This document shows, one piece after another, positions 22,443 to 30,600 of a stretch of 39,011 nt of DNA (positions are counted from its first letter, which is position 1; the number at the start of each line of letters is the position of its first letter). Source of the DNA: Anaerorhabdus sp036637135 (GTDB taxonomy: Bacteria; Bacillota_I; Bacilli_A; Erysipelotrichales; Erysipelotrichaceae); assembly GCF_036637135.1 (NCBI RefSeq), contig NZ_JAVWNC010000019.1, positions 1 to 39,011 on the forward strand. Direction: 5' to 3'. The position numbers and the translations under genes were made by a program. A model generated the notes under the pieces. That model was not told where the DNA came from. It searched no databases and saw nothing but the letters and a program-made list of their open reading frames with translations.

Positions 22443-22461
22443 TCCCTAGCTTTTTCTTTTT
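22429..22461 (+). terminator. Intrinsic terminator after the fifth cassette
   Basis: AAGTTGGGGA (22429-22438) pairs with TCCCTAGCTT (22443-22452), including two G-U pairs, around a GTAA tetraloop (GNRA type). T-rich sequence follows. The stem starts inside the last codons of the upstream gene. Confidence 0.8.
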
Positions 22462-22483
22462 GCCAATATGAGGAGGAATAGAA

Positions 22484-23080
22484 ATGACAAAGTATTTAAA
22501 AGTAACTAAGAAACCAGTTTATGAAGACGCGGTACAGTTCAGACACGATTTGCCAAAGAGTTGGAATCTGTGTCATACTTTTGTTGGAGCTAAATGGAGC
22601 CAGACCCGAAATGCGGGATTCGTTAATACGGCTTACGTGGAAACTCCTGAAGGTCGAACAGCTTTAGTAGATGGAGATTTTATTGTTTATGGTTTAAACC
22701 AGGGTGAGTTCTTTGTTCTATCTGAAGTACAATTCCACGAATCTTATGATATAATAGCAAGCATGCGGAAATGGGAACCAAAGAAAGGTATATTAGATGA
22801 CAAGGATCCTTGGGATGATATTCCAGTCAAAAACTTTCATGCAGAGTGGTATGCAAAACAAGAGCCATTAACCAAAGTAGAAAAACTTATAGTTGAACCG
22901 ATTGATATGCTATACACTTCTGAGGAAATGAGAGCACTTGGTATGGATTTCGATGAACAAAAAAGAAGTAAAAGATTATCAACACCTATGGATCATATTC
23001 TTTCAGATCTTAGGTCACAAGCAGCAGCATTACATGGAGAGAAGGTGAGGAAAAATGATAAGACCGAAACGGATGGCTAA
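22484..23080 (+). CDS. Conserved phage protein with PGDxI-type N-terminal domain
   Basis: This 198-residue protein starts at ATG 22484 after GAGGAGGAATAGAA. The first 95 residues follow a pattern common in phage hypotheticals: TKKPVYEDAVQF near the start, then a short beta domain with TPEGRTALVDGDFIVYGLNQGEFFVLSEVQFHESYDI. This corresponds to the ...GD+IIKGVKGE...F...YE signature. The C-terminal half (about 100-198) is charged and contains WDDIPVKNFHAEWY and a helical stretch SPMDHILSDL-like region; I do not recognise it. The role is unknown. It overlaps the next gene by 26 bases. Confidence 0.75.
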   Translation: MTKYLKVTKKPVYEDAVQFRHDLPKSWNLCHTFVGAKWSQTRNAGFVNTAYVETPEGRTALVDGDFIVYGLNQGEFFVLSEVQFHESYDIIASMRKWEPKKGILDDKDPWDDIPVKNFHAEWYAKQEPLTKVEKLIVEPIDMLYTSEEMRALGMDFDEQKRSKRLSTPMDHILSDLRSQAAALHGEKVRKNDKTETDG

Positions 23081-23306
23081 GTTAGATATGTATAACTACA
23101 GTCTTGATTTTAATGGATTTCATGTGACAAAGGTTCGCATAGTAGTTGGTAATTTACATGATCCTATTATAGCTGATATTTCAGGTGAGGTTGCGGGAAA
23201 TGAGGGCTTCATGTATGTAGAAGGACATTATCTTAAATTTATTGAAATGGCCGTCGTTATAGAAGATTCACAATATTTATTAGATATCGAAGTATTAGAA
23301 ATATAA
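23055..23306 (+). CDS. Hypothetical protein (83 residues)
   Basis: It starts at ATG 23055 after GGTGAGG, inside the end of the preceding gene. The small protein looks all-beta (YNYSLDFNGFHVTKVRIVVGN, ADISGEVAGNEGFMYVEGHYLKF). The overlap and weak spacing suggest coupled translation. No family is recognised. Confidence 0.68.
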   Translation: MIRPKRMAKLDMYNYSLDFNGFHVTKVRIVVGNLHDPIIADISGEVAGNEGFMYVEGHYLKFIEMAVVIEDSQYLLDIEVLEI

Positions 23307-23325
23307 TCTGAGGGAGTTAATAAAA

Positions 23326-23991
23326 ATGACAGAGTACAATGAAGTAAAACAGGTAGAAGAAGTAACCCATAAAGGCGGAGAAGAGGTTGTTGAGGAGAAG
23401 CCACGTAAGAAATCAATTGTTAAGGCTCCTGTTCAAAAGAAGAAACGTAACTTAATGGAACGTTTGGTATTAGGCATATTAGGACCTGATGGTATTCCAG
23501 CGATTAGTAACTATCTTGGTAAAGAGATCGTTATGCCGGCAATTAAGAATATTGTTGTAGATAGTATTACAAGTGGGATTAATATGGCAGTATTTAAAGG
23601 GGAGAATCGTGGGAGTGCTCCGCATTCTGGATATTCACAGAACCCTTATCAATCTCAAAGAACTAATTACAATCAAAACTATCGTCCACAACAAACACAG
23701 TATAATAGACCAGCTCAGCAACAACAAGCACCAGTAAATATTCCAGCTCGTAGAAACACGTTATTTATCATTCAAGATCGTCGTGAAGCTGAACAAGTGT
23801 TGACAGCATTGATTGATACTATTACACAATATGGTTCAGTAACTTTAGCAGATTATCTAGATCTTATTGGTGAAGAACCAGTATACACAGATAACACAGT
23901 TGGATGGTTTAACTTGAATGCTGCAACAGTTGGTCCGGTACGTGGAGGAAGAGGTTTCGTTATTAACTTACCAGATCCTGTAACTATTTGA
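23326..23991 (+). CDS. Conserved phage protein of unknown function (Gln-rich linker)
   Basis: This 221-residue protein starts at ATG 23326 after GAGGGAG. The N-terminus is charged, followed by a helical domain (RNLMERLVLGILGPDGIPAI, PAIKNIVVDSITSGINMAVFKG). A disordered Gln/Asn/Tyr-rich linker (about 100-140) leads to a compact C-terminal domain with FIIQDRREAEQVLTALIDTITQYGSVTLADYLDLIGE and YTDNTVGWFNL. I recognise that C-terminal domain from a common but uncharacterised phage family, which usually ends as here. After the TGA stop the same frame stays open for ten codons, ending in an SSB-like tip (see 23992-24024). Confidence 0.8.
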   Translation: MTEYNEVKQVEEVTHKGGEEVVEEKPRKKSIVKAPVQKKKRNLMERLVLGILGPDGIPAISNYLGKEIVMPAIKNIVVDSITSGINMAVFKGENRGSAPHSGYSQNPYQSQRTNYNQNYRPQQTQYNRPAQQQQAPVNIPARRNTLFIIQDRREAEQVLTALIDTITQYGSVTLADYLDLIGEEPVYTDNTVGWFNLNAATVGPVRGGRGFVINLPDPVTI

Positions 23992-24024
23992 ATTGATATT
24001 AGCGAGGACGATCTACCATTTTAG
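23992..24024 (+). other. In-frame SSB-type acidic tip after a TGA stop (remnant or read-through tail)
   Basis: Directly after the TGA (23989-23991) of the preceding gene, in the same frame, codons 23992-24021 encode IDISEDDLPF before TAG. This is almost exactly the conserved C-terminal tip of bacterial single-stranded DNA-binding proteins of Bacillota (IDISDDDLPF type). It has no start codon of its own. It could be the surviving end of an ssb gene replaced by recombination, or a read-through extension that turns the upstream protein into a partner of SSB-binding proteins. Confidence 0.7.
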
Positions 24025-24034
24025 GAGGGATTAA

Positions 24035-24286
24035 ATGTGGTGTACAGCTAAAGATGATCGTATTAAGTATGTTATTTATACAGGCATACACATGGATTAT
24101 CCTGAATGGTTCGTTGACTTCATCAGGGATGGATATATCTCGGATGACTACTGCAGTCATATTTATGCTTCAGAAGAAGGAGATGTTGCTATTGTTAAAG
24201 GTGATGTCTTCTTGTTAAACAACCGTATGGACATTATGTATATGGAAAGAACAAGGTTCGAGAGAGAGTTTTCAATATGTTATTAG
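24035..24286 (+). CDS. Hypothetical protein (83 residues)
   Basis: It starts at ATG 24035 after TAGGAGGGATTAA. The product is soluble and acidic, rich in Asp and aromatic residues (MWCTAKDDRIKYVIYTG, YPEWFVDFIRDGYISDDYCSHIY), with a beta-rich centre (EEGDVAIVKGDVFLLNN). It resembles small phage proteins with a PGD-like beta domain, but I cannot name the family. It precedes the array of tiny membrane ORFs by 11 bases. Confidence 0.72.
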   Translation: MWCTAKDDRIKYVIYTGIHMDYPEWFVDFIRDGYISDDYCSHIYASEEGDVAIVKGDVFLLNNRMDIMYMERTRFEREFSICY

Positions 24287-24297
24287 GAGGAAAATAA

Positions 24298-24378
24298 ATG
24301 TTTATGATCGCTTATTTAGTATTACCATTATTGTTAGTTGGGTATATTTGGTGTAAGATTGAGGAGGCTGGGAAGTAA
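24298..24378 (+). CDS. Tiny membrane protein 1 of 5 (26 residues)
   Basis: It starts at ATG 24298 after TAGGAGGAAAATAA and stops at TAA 24376-24378. The peptide is almost entirely one membrane helix (MFMIAYLVLPLLLVGYIW) with a short charged tail (CKIEEAGK). The strong binding site and the stop/start overlap with the next ORF support it. Confidence 0.6.
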   Translation: MFMIAYLVLPLLLVGYIWCKIEEAGK

Positions 24379-24479
24379 TGTTTGAAGTCTTAGTGGTGTT
24401 CTTATGGGTTATGATGATATTTACAACCTTGGCAATTCTTATGATGATTATTGCTTCTAGTAAAGGAGATGATACATGA
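24378..24479 (+). CDS. Tiny membrane protein 2 of 5 (33 residues)
   Basis: It starts at ATG 24378 on the previous stop (TAATG), with GAGGAGG 10-17 bases upstream inside the preceding ORF. It has one strong membrane helix (VLVVFLWVMMIFTTLAILMM) and a polar tail SSKGDDT. Its stop overlaps the next start (ATGATG). Confidence 0.58.
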   Translation: MFEVLVVFLWVMMIFTTLAILMMIIASSKGDDT

Positions 24480-24592
24480 TGGGAGATTTATTAAAATTCT
24501 TAGCAGTGTTATACACATTGGTATGGAAAGTATTGGTTAGTTATTGTATTCTGGTTATTCTTTGGAAACTAGCATTTTTGGGAGGTATTTAA
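24479..24592 (+). CDS. Tiny membrane protein 3 of 5 (37 residues)
   Basis: It starts at ATG 24479 (or the adjacent in-frame ATG 24476) after AAAGGAG at 24461-24467. One long hydrophobic helix (LLKFLAVLYTLVWKVLVSY, continuing CILVILWKLAFL) may cross the membrane once or form a hairpin. It ends at TAA 24590-24592. Confidence 0.58.
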   Translation: MGDLLKFLAVLYTLVWKVLVSYCILVILWKLAFLGGI

Positions 24593-24593
24593 T

Positions 24594-24677
24594 ATGTATA
24601 TTTTGCAGAACGTTATTTTACCTGTTCTAGCAGGAATGTGTATTGCATTATTAATAGAGAAGGCGAGGAAAAGATGA
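24594..24677 (+). CDS. Tiny membrane protein 4 of 5 (27 residues)
   Basis: It starts at ATG 24594, ten bases after GGGAGG. It is a membrane helix (NVILPVLAGMCIALLI) with a basic tail EKARKR, giving a clear inside-positive end. Its stop overlaps the next start (ATGATG). Confidence 0.58.
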   Translation: MYILQNVILPVLAGMCIALLIEKARKR

Positions 24678-24817
24678 TGGACAGTTCATTCTGGTGGGGT
24701 ATGCTCGCAGGTATTTGGTTTAATACACTGGTAGCTATTGGGTATAATATTTACCGTAACTTTAGAGATATTAGAAAGGCGCGTGAGAAACTTGAACAAG
24801 AAACTGACGAAAGCTGA
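24674..24817 (+). CDS. Tiny membrane protein 5 of 5 (47 residues)
   Basis: It starts at ATG 24674 (or 24677) after GCGAGGAAA. An aromatic membrane helix (FWWGMLAGIWFNTLVAIGY) is followed by a charged helix (RNFRDIRKAREKLEQETDES). Its 3' end overlaps the next gene in another frame by about 35 bases. This layout resembles small phage inner-membrane proteins with a cytoplasmic coiled coil. Confidence 0.6.
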   Translation: MMDSSFWWGMLAGIWFNTLVAIGYNIYRNFRDIRKAREKLEQETDES

Positions 24818-25097
24818 GAAGGTCTTTGCAAATTGGGCAGAGAACAACAGACGTGAAGCTCGTATTAAGCAGTATGATGAGTCAGAAACTGTTAAAGAAC
24901 TGGCTGGTATTAAGAAAGCTTTTATTAAGCAGTTTAAAGAAGTAACTAAAGAATTTGATATTGCATTGAATGAGTTTGTAAGTAAGGACATGGACGGTAA
25001 TTCTACTGATGAAGATGTCAAGAATATGAATTATCTAAATGGTAAGAAAGATGCACTATTAGAATTACAAAATCAAATTATGAATGGGGATTATTAA
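24783..25097 (+). CDS. Hypothetical coiled-coil protein (about 104 residues)
   Basis: The start is uncertain: GTG 24783 is chosen (GAAAGG just upstream), with TTG 24792 as an alternative. Longer readings from 24738 would run far into the preceding gene. The product is a charged, Lys/Glu-rich helical protein (NKKLTKAEKVFANWAENNRREARIK, then KKAFIKQFKEVTKEFDIALNEF), ending with a helix that contains LNGKKDALLELQNQIM. The family is unknown. It overlaps tiny membrane gene 5 and stops two bases before the next gene. Confidence 0.7.
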   Translation: MRNLNKKLTKAEKVFANWAENNRREARIKQYDESETVKELAGIKKAFIKQFKEVTKEFDIALNEFVSKDMDGNSTDEDVKNMNYLNGKKDALLELQNQIMNGDY

Positions 25098-25099
25098 TA

Positions 25100-26008
25100 A
25101 TGAAAATTTCAAAAGCATTTCACACAGTAGCGAGAACAACAGCAAAACATTCACCAATTATCTTTACAGTCGGTGGGGTATTAGGATTAGGTGCAACGGC
25201 TTGGTTAAGCTTTAAAGCAGCTAAGAAGGTAGAAACTATTATGGATCGTGTTGAGGAATCTCAAGAAGCGACAGAAGTATTGAAACAGGTAGAAATTGGT
25301 TTACGTACTGTAACTACGGATGAAGCTCGTCAAGATCTATTAGCAACTCAACAAAGATTTATTGTAGTACCAGAAATGACACGTATGGATATTGTCAAAG
25401 AAGTTGGAGCAGCTGTTGCCTTACCAGTGGTTACAGGTATTGCTTCGATTGCTTGTATTAGTCTTAGTTACTATATTCAGAACAACCGTATTGTAAGTCT
25501 TGCTAGTGCATTGGCAGTATCTACAGCAGAGCAAACATTCTACCGTGCTAAATATAAGAAAGAACATGGTGAAGAGGCTGCACGTGAGTTCTATACTCCA
25601 ACTGTTGAGGAAGAACGTACAGTAGTTAATGCAAAAGGTAAAGAAGAAAAAGTAGTTGATACTAATAAACATGCTATGGATTCTATGCACGGTCTTTGGT
25701 TTGACCAATCTTCTGAATATGCTAGTGATGATCATGCTTATAACTTGGCATTTATCCGTGAACAAAAAGATCGCTTAGACTTAACATTGTTCCGTAAAGG
25801 TGTTATTAAACTTAACGATGTATTAGATGCTTTACGTATGCCTAGAGTTCGTATGGGTGGGGTTGTTGGATGGTCTACTGCACAAAACTTTGATCTATTC
25901 CCTCAAACAACTTATGTACGTGATCCACAAACTGGAGAAGACGTTCCACAAATCTATATTCAATGGTCTGAAGCTCCTAAAGATATTTACAACTTAGTGG
26001 AGGATTAA
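25100..26008 (+). CDS. Conserved phage membrane protein (DUF6353-like)
   Basis: This 302-residue protein starts at ATG 25100. Two membrane segments lie at about 19-40 (SPIIFTVGGVLGLGATAWLSF) and 104-127 (AAVALPVVTGIASIACISLSYYI). They are followed by a cytoplasmic part with SALAVSTAEQTFYRAKYKKEHGEEAAREF-like helix and a C-terminal beta domain (FRKGVIKLNDVLDALRMP, VGWSTAQNFDLFPQT). This architecture matches a family common in phages of Gram-positive hosts (DUF6353), whose role is unknown. It is followed by a nucleotide-modification-domain gene and another conserved membrane protein, a neighbourhood seen in related phages. Confidence 0.82.
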   Translation: MKISKAFHTVARTTAKHSPIIFTVGGVLGLGATAWLSFKAAKKVETIMDRVEESQEATEVLKQVEIGLRTVTTDEARQDLLATQQRFIVVPEMTRMDIVKEVGAAVALPVVTGIASIACISLSYYIQNNRIVSLASALAVSTAEQTFYRAKYKKEHGEEAAREFYTPTVEEERTVVNAKGKEEKVVDTNKHAMDSMHGLWFDQSSEYASDDHAYNLAFIREQKDRLDLTLFRKGVIKLNDVLDALRMPRVRMGGVVGWSTAQNFDLFPQTTYVRDPQTGEDVPQIYIQWSEAPKDIYNLVED

Positions 26009-26009
26009 T

Positions 26010-26576
26010 ATGAATCAAGAAGAATTGCATTTAAAAATCACTCAAGATTTGAATAAGACTTATATTGAAAAGAATGCTGACTATGGTGACGCATTTAATA
26101 AGAGTCTAGACAATCATGGTTTAACTGCAGCGATAGTTCGTATGGAAGATAAGATGGGGCGTTTCAGCAATTTAGCTGGGCGTCCTGCTTCTATGCAGGT
26201 TGAGGAGTCTTTAGAGGACACTTTACTCGATTTGGCTAATTATGCTATCATGACTGTAATGTGGCTTAAACAGCACGACAAGCCTGATACGGTGGATTTC
26301 TACGCTGATGGTGAATTATATTGTAGTTTGAAAAAAGATGATAAACCTAGAGGTGGCTATCACGAACACGTTAAATTTGTTCCTGATGAACTCATAAGGA
26401 CTGATTTTAATAAAGAGACTAATATGTATCTTGTAGGGCTTGGTAAAACCACTTGGGGTGCGCATAATCTAGTAGATCAATCATATATTATACAAACTCT
26501 AAAAGAATTTAAAGATGGTAAGCTTAGTGATTCAATTGCTTGGGAGCACATACAAAGATTTATTGTAACTAAATAA
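26010..26576 (+). CDS. Nmad1/DUF1599-domain protein (MazG-like fold)
   Basis: This 188-residue protein starts at ATG 26010 after GGAGGATTAAT. Residues 10-90 carry the DUF1599 (nucleotide modification associated domain 1) pattern: YIEKNADYGDAFNKSLDNHG, then VRMEDKMGRFSNLA and EESLEDTLLDLANYAIMTVMWL. The acidic residues resemble the metal-binding set of all-alpha NTP pyrophosphatases such as MazG. The family has been linked by comparative genomics to modified-nucleotide metabolism in phages. The C-terminal half (about 95-188) is extra and unfamiliar. No other nucleotide-modification enzyme is visible in the genome, so a house-cleaning NTPase is as likely as DNA modification. Confidence 0.8.
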   Translation: MNQEELHLKITQDLNKTYIEKNADYGDAFNKSLDNHGLTAAIVRMEDKMGRFSNLAGRPASMQVEESLEDTLLDLANYAIMTVMWLKQHDKPDTVDFYADGELYCSLKKDDKPRGGYHEHVKFVPDELIRTDFNKETNMYLVGLGKTTWGAHNLVDQSYIIQTLKEFKDGKLSDSIAWEHIQRFIVTK

Positions 26577-26591
26577 GGAGGAACCAGAGAG

Positions 26592-27503
26592 ATGAATAAA
26601 AAAACTATTATAACTGGCATAGCTATTGCATCAAGTGCAACGGCTATCGCTTTTTTCTCGTATAAACTTTGGAAAACGTACAAAGAGATGCATGAAGACC
26701 TAACAACTGGTAAAGAGATTGCAATAGATATTGAAACTCTACGTGTTGAGAAAATGACTGAGTCTATGGAGGAACTTGGTAAAGTAGTAGAGGTGCAGAC
26801 ACAATCACTTAAAGAATTAGCTAAAGAGTACGCTGAAGTTATGGACGAAGATGGCTGTGAATGGCCTACGGAAGAAGAGTTAGCTTACTATGACGATGAA
26901 TGGCCACCTATTGAAGAAGAGTTCGACATAGAATTAGATGAAGAGGTGTTTGATGAAGAAATTGACGAGGATGTGGAACAATTGAGGTATGAGCCTAATA
27001 GCCAAGAAGCTTTACAGCAGTATATTAATATGAGATTGGCAGAGTTTGACAGTACTAGCGAGTTCAGATCAACAATGGTTCGCTTATTTGAAGTACCATT
27101 TGTGCCGACTAACGAAGATGATCATAATTTAATTGGTAATATTCAGGATAGAAAAGAAGAGTTCTTCGGAGATAGTGATCATATTTACAACACAACCATC
27201 GGAGACTTGTTAGAATTCTGGGCATTTCAGACAGACTTTGATATAAATGGTGGAATTGAAATCCACTTGCAAGGATATTTATCTCAGCTTGGTCTATGGA
27301 CTGGCATGGGTGTAGGAGCTATGGACACGGTTGTAAATGATTTAGTGAACCATAGAATTAAGATAAATGGTAAAAATGGGATGTTTGCAATTGGGGAACA
27401 AGAGTATTTAGAGGCAGCAAATAACCCAAATGTTAATATTAAATCGTTCCGAGCACAGTATAATGTGTTCCTTTCGTACGCAGATGACATGGATTATGAG
27501 TAA
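26592..27503 (+). CDS. Conserved acidic phage membrane protein
   Basis: This 303-residue protein starts at ATG 26592 after AAGGAGGAACCAGAG. It has one N-terminal membrane helix (TIITGIAIASSATAIAFFSY, about 5-24), a coiled-coil stretch (about 45-85) and a very acidic linker (about 85-130, many Glu/Asp/Trp). The globular C-terminal domain opens with YEPNSQEALQQYINMRLAEF and contains MVRLFEVPFVPTNEDD and GDLLEFWAFQTDFDINGGIE. I recognise the C-terminal pattern from a recurrent phage family found near DUF6353 genes; its function is not known to me. It is the last gene before the noncoding region upstream of the polymerase. Confidence 0.8.
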   Translation: MNKKTIITGIAIASSATAIAFFSYKLWKTYKEMHEDLTTGKEIAIDIETLRVEKMTESMEELGKVVEVQTQSLKELAKEYAEVMDEDGCEWPTEEELAYYDDEWPPIEEEFDIELDEEVFDEEIDEDVEQLRYEPNSQEALQQYINMRLAEFDSTSEFRSTMVRLFEVPFVPTNEDDHNLIGNIQDRKEEFFGDSDHIYNTTIGDLLEFWAFQTDFDINGGIEIHLQGYLSQLGLWTGMGVGAMDTVVNDLVNHRIKINGKNGMFAIGEQEYLEAANNPNVNIKSFRAQYNVFLSYADDMDYE

Positions 27504-27678
27504 TCTCCCCATTTCTCCCGGTTTTGAGAAAAAAAAGGGGGAGGCTGTAACCCTTGGTATCACTGGGTTTCTAAGCAATCTCCCCAAAAACACCCCTAAA
27601 ATGGATTGTTGATACAAAAAGAGTTAACTATGTATATACAATGTAATCCCAGAAAAAAGGGGGAGAAAGGGGAACTTG
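27504..27678 (+). other. Noncoding region before the polymerase: inverted repeats, candidate origin/promoter
   Basis: This 175-bp gap holds repeated C- and G-rich blocks. CTCCCC (27505-27510) can pair with GGGGAG (27538-27543), and TTTCTC (27512-27517) with GAGAAA (27526-27531), making a two-part hairpin. A second CTCCCC lies at 27580-27585, and a second purine block (AGAAAAAAGGGGGAG) at 27651-27665. A palindrome TGTATATACA lies at 27631-27640. A possible sigma-A-like promoter is TTGATA (27609-27614), 18 bases, TATATA (27633-27638). Position directly upstream of the replication gene and the clustered dyads make it a candidate replication origin; no clear iteron array is seen. Confidence 0.45.
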
Positions 27679-30600
27679 ATGGATTTCACAATAAGTAGTG
27701 TAAAAGAATACAAAAGTCCGAATCGTGAATACGACCTAAAAGTTTATCCTGATTATTCATATCGAGGTGTAAAAGATCTAGTAACTAAGGGTAAAGTATT
27801 TTATGCATTCTGGAATGGAACAACCTGGTCAACGTCTTTAGATGAATTAATATATGCAATCGATGGACAAACAATGGCTAAGAAAGAAGAAATGGAAAAG
27901 AAAGATCCACATTTACGTATTGGTGCTAAGATGTTAAATATTAATAGTACACGTATGATGCAGGACTTCTTAGGATATTTGAAACAGTTTGGATCTAGCA
28001 ACCCAACATTCAATACTAAAGTCTTATTTGCAGATGATGTGGCTAAGCGAGAAGATTACTCAACTAATAAATTGTCATACAATCCAGAGCCAGGTCCAAC
28101 ACCGGCATTCGATGAATTGATGAGTGTATTGTATGCACCTGAAGAATTAGATAAGATCTTATGGTTCATGGGAGTTCTATTATGTAATAAGGCTTCTAAG
28201 ATTCAGAAGTTCATGTTCTTATATGGTGGTAAAGGGTCTGGTAAAGGTACAGTGATTCATATCTTTAAGCAAATGTTTGCAGGTTACCATGAGTCAATCG
28301 ATTTAGCAATCTTAACAGGAGCAAATGATTTTGCGACAGCTCAAGTTAAAGAGGTACCTTTGTTGATTGATGAGGATACTGATATTAGTAAGATACAAAA
28401 AGATACAAACCTATTGAAACTTACAGCGCATGAACCTTTATATATTAACATGAAATATAAAGAACCATATGATGCTACATTTATGGGATTACTAATCACC
28501 GCTTCGAACCAAAGATTCAAAGTTCGTAATGTTGATTCAGGGATCACACGAAGAGCAGTAGTTGTAGAGCCAACAGAAGATAAGGTCTCACGTTCAAAAT
28601 ATAACAAGCTGATGGATCAGATAGCATTCGAGTTACCTCAAATTGCAGATAAGGCTATGCAAAGATTTACTGACATGGGAACTTCATATTATGATGACTT
28701 CATTGCAGTAGATATGATGGAAGCCACTGATATTGTTTATTCATTCGTAAGACAACATGTCGAAACGTTAGGTGAGTCAGTAGACTTAAAACAAGCAGCA
28801 GATCTTTATAAGATTTATTTAGAAGATATGGACTTTGATATTGCAGGACATAAGCGTCGTATCAAAGAAGAGCTTAAACGATATTACAGAAACTTCAGTG
28901 CTGATATAACTGTGGATGGAGTTCGTCATAAGAATCATTATAGTGATTTGAAACGCGAGTTAATATTCCCAGAGAATGAGCATATACAATTAGTTGAACC
29001 TGAAGTAATATCTAACTTAAGAGAACAACATTCTTTATTGGATGACATGTATGCAGATCAGTTAGCACAAGAAGCAAATGAATATGGAGTTCCTTCATTA
29101 TCATGGGACAAATGTAAGACAACATTAAAAGATATTGATACCAGTAAAGTTCACTATGTGCAACCGCCAGAAGGTCACATCATAATTGACTTTGATATCA
29201 AGAACGAGAAGGGCGAGAAAGATCTTCAAGCAAACTTAAGAGCAAGTGAAAACTTCCCTCCTACGTATATGGAATTATCCAAAAGTGGCGGAGGATTACA
29301 TCTTCATTATTTCTATAGTGGTGACGTGCATAAGCTGGCTAACAATTATGATGATGACATTGAGATAAAAGTATTTAAAGGTAAGTCTTCATTGAGACGT
29401 ATGTTGACAAAGTGTAATGATCTACCTATTCGTACTTTATCTTCTGGGTTACCCCAAAAGAAAGAGGTTAATGATTTGAATGAACAAGTAGAGATCATAT
29501 CGTGGAATGAGAAGAAGATGAGAACCGTTATCAAGAAGTGTTTCCAAAAAGTATATCATGATGCAACTAAACCATCTATTGATTTTATTGTTGACACATT
29601 TGAACAAGCTGACAAAGACGGTGTCAAGTATGATCTAACAGATATGCGTCAAGATATTATTGCATTTGCAGCAACCTCAACTAACCAAGCACCATATTGT
29701 TTGAAGGTAGCAAGCAGAATTAAGTATACTAACATTGACGAAGTTGTAGATCAACCAGTAATTCAAGGTTCTAATGCTAGATCCACTGTAGTACCTGATG
29801 AAGATATTACATTCTTCGATGTGGAAGTATTCCCTAATTTATTTATGATTGTATGGAAACCATATGGTGGTAAGAAAACCACTTGGTATAATCCATCACC
29901 AGCTCAAGTAGGAGAGTTGATGAAACGTAATATTGTTGGATTCAATAATCGTGGGTATGATAATCATATTCTTTGTGGAGCATGGAATGGTGAGAACAAC
30001 ATGGAGATTTATCTTCGTTCTAAACAGATCATATCTAAGGACACACCAAGATGGGCAGGACAAATTAGAACTGCTAATGATATTTCATATGCCGATATCT
30101 ATGAGTATAGTTCTAAGAAACAAAGCTTGAAGAAATGGGAAGTTGAATTAGGAATCACTCATGATGAATTAGAGTATGACTTTGATAAACCCCTACCAGA
30201 ATCTGAATGGCCTCGTGCAGCTGAATATTGTGGTAACGATGTAGATGCAACCGAGACTGTATTTAAAGCTACGTATCCAGATTATGTTGCACGTAAGATC
30301 TTAGCAGAGTTATCAGGTTTGAGTATTAACTCAACTACCAAGATGCATGCAGAGAAATTCTTATTTGGTGATGATCCTAGACCTCAAGATAAATTTGTAT
30401 ATACTGATCTATCTAAAACATTCCCAGGATACACATTCAATCCATATCGTACAGACGGACCTAAGTCAGATTACTTTGGTGAGGATCCTTCTGAAGGAGG
30501 TTACGTATATTCTGAACCAGGTGTTTATGAGAACGTAGTATTAATGGATGTAGCTTCAATGCACCCAACATCATTATGTGAAATGAATTACTTTGGACCA

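Noticed and set aside
19475..24817. Type II toxin-antitoxin or abortive-infection modules among the small genes
   Set aside because: Several pairs are short and adjacent, but none shows a recognisable toxin or DNA-binding antitoxin motif. Most are simple single-helix membrane proteins.
27430..27612. Plus-strand ORF of 60 codons running from gene 26592 into the gap before the polymerase
   Set aside because: Most of it lies out of frame inside a well-supported gene, it lacks a ribosome binding site, and the rest covers the hairpin region.
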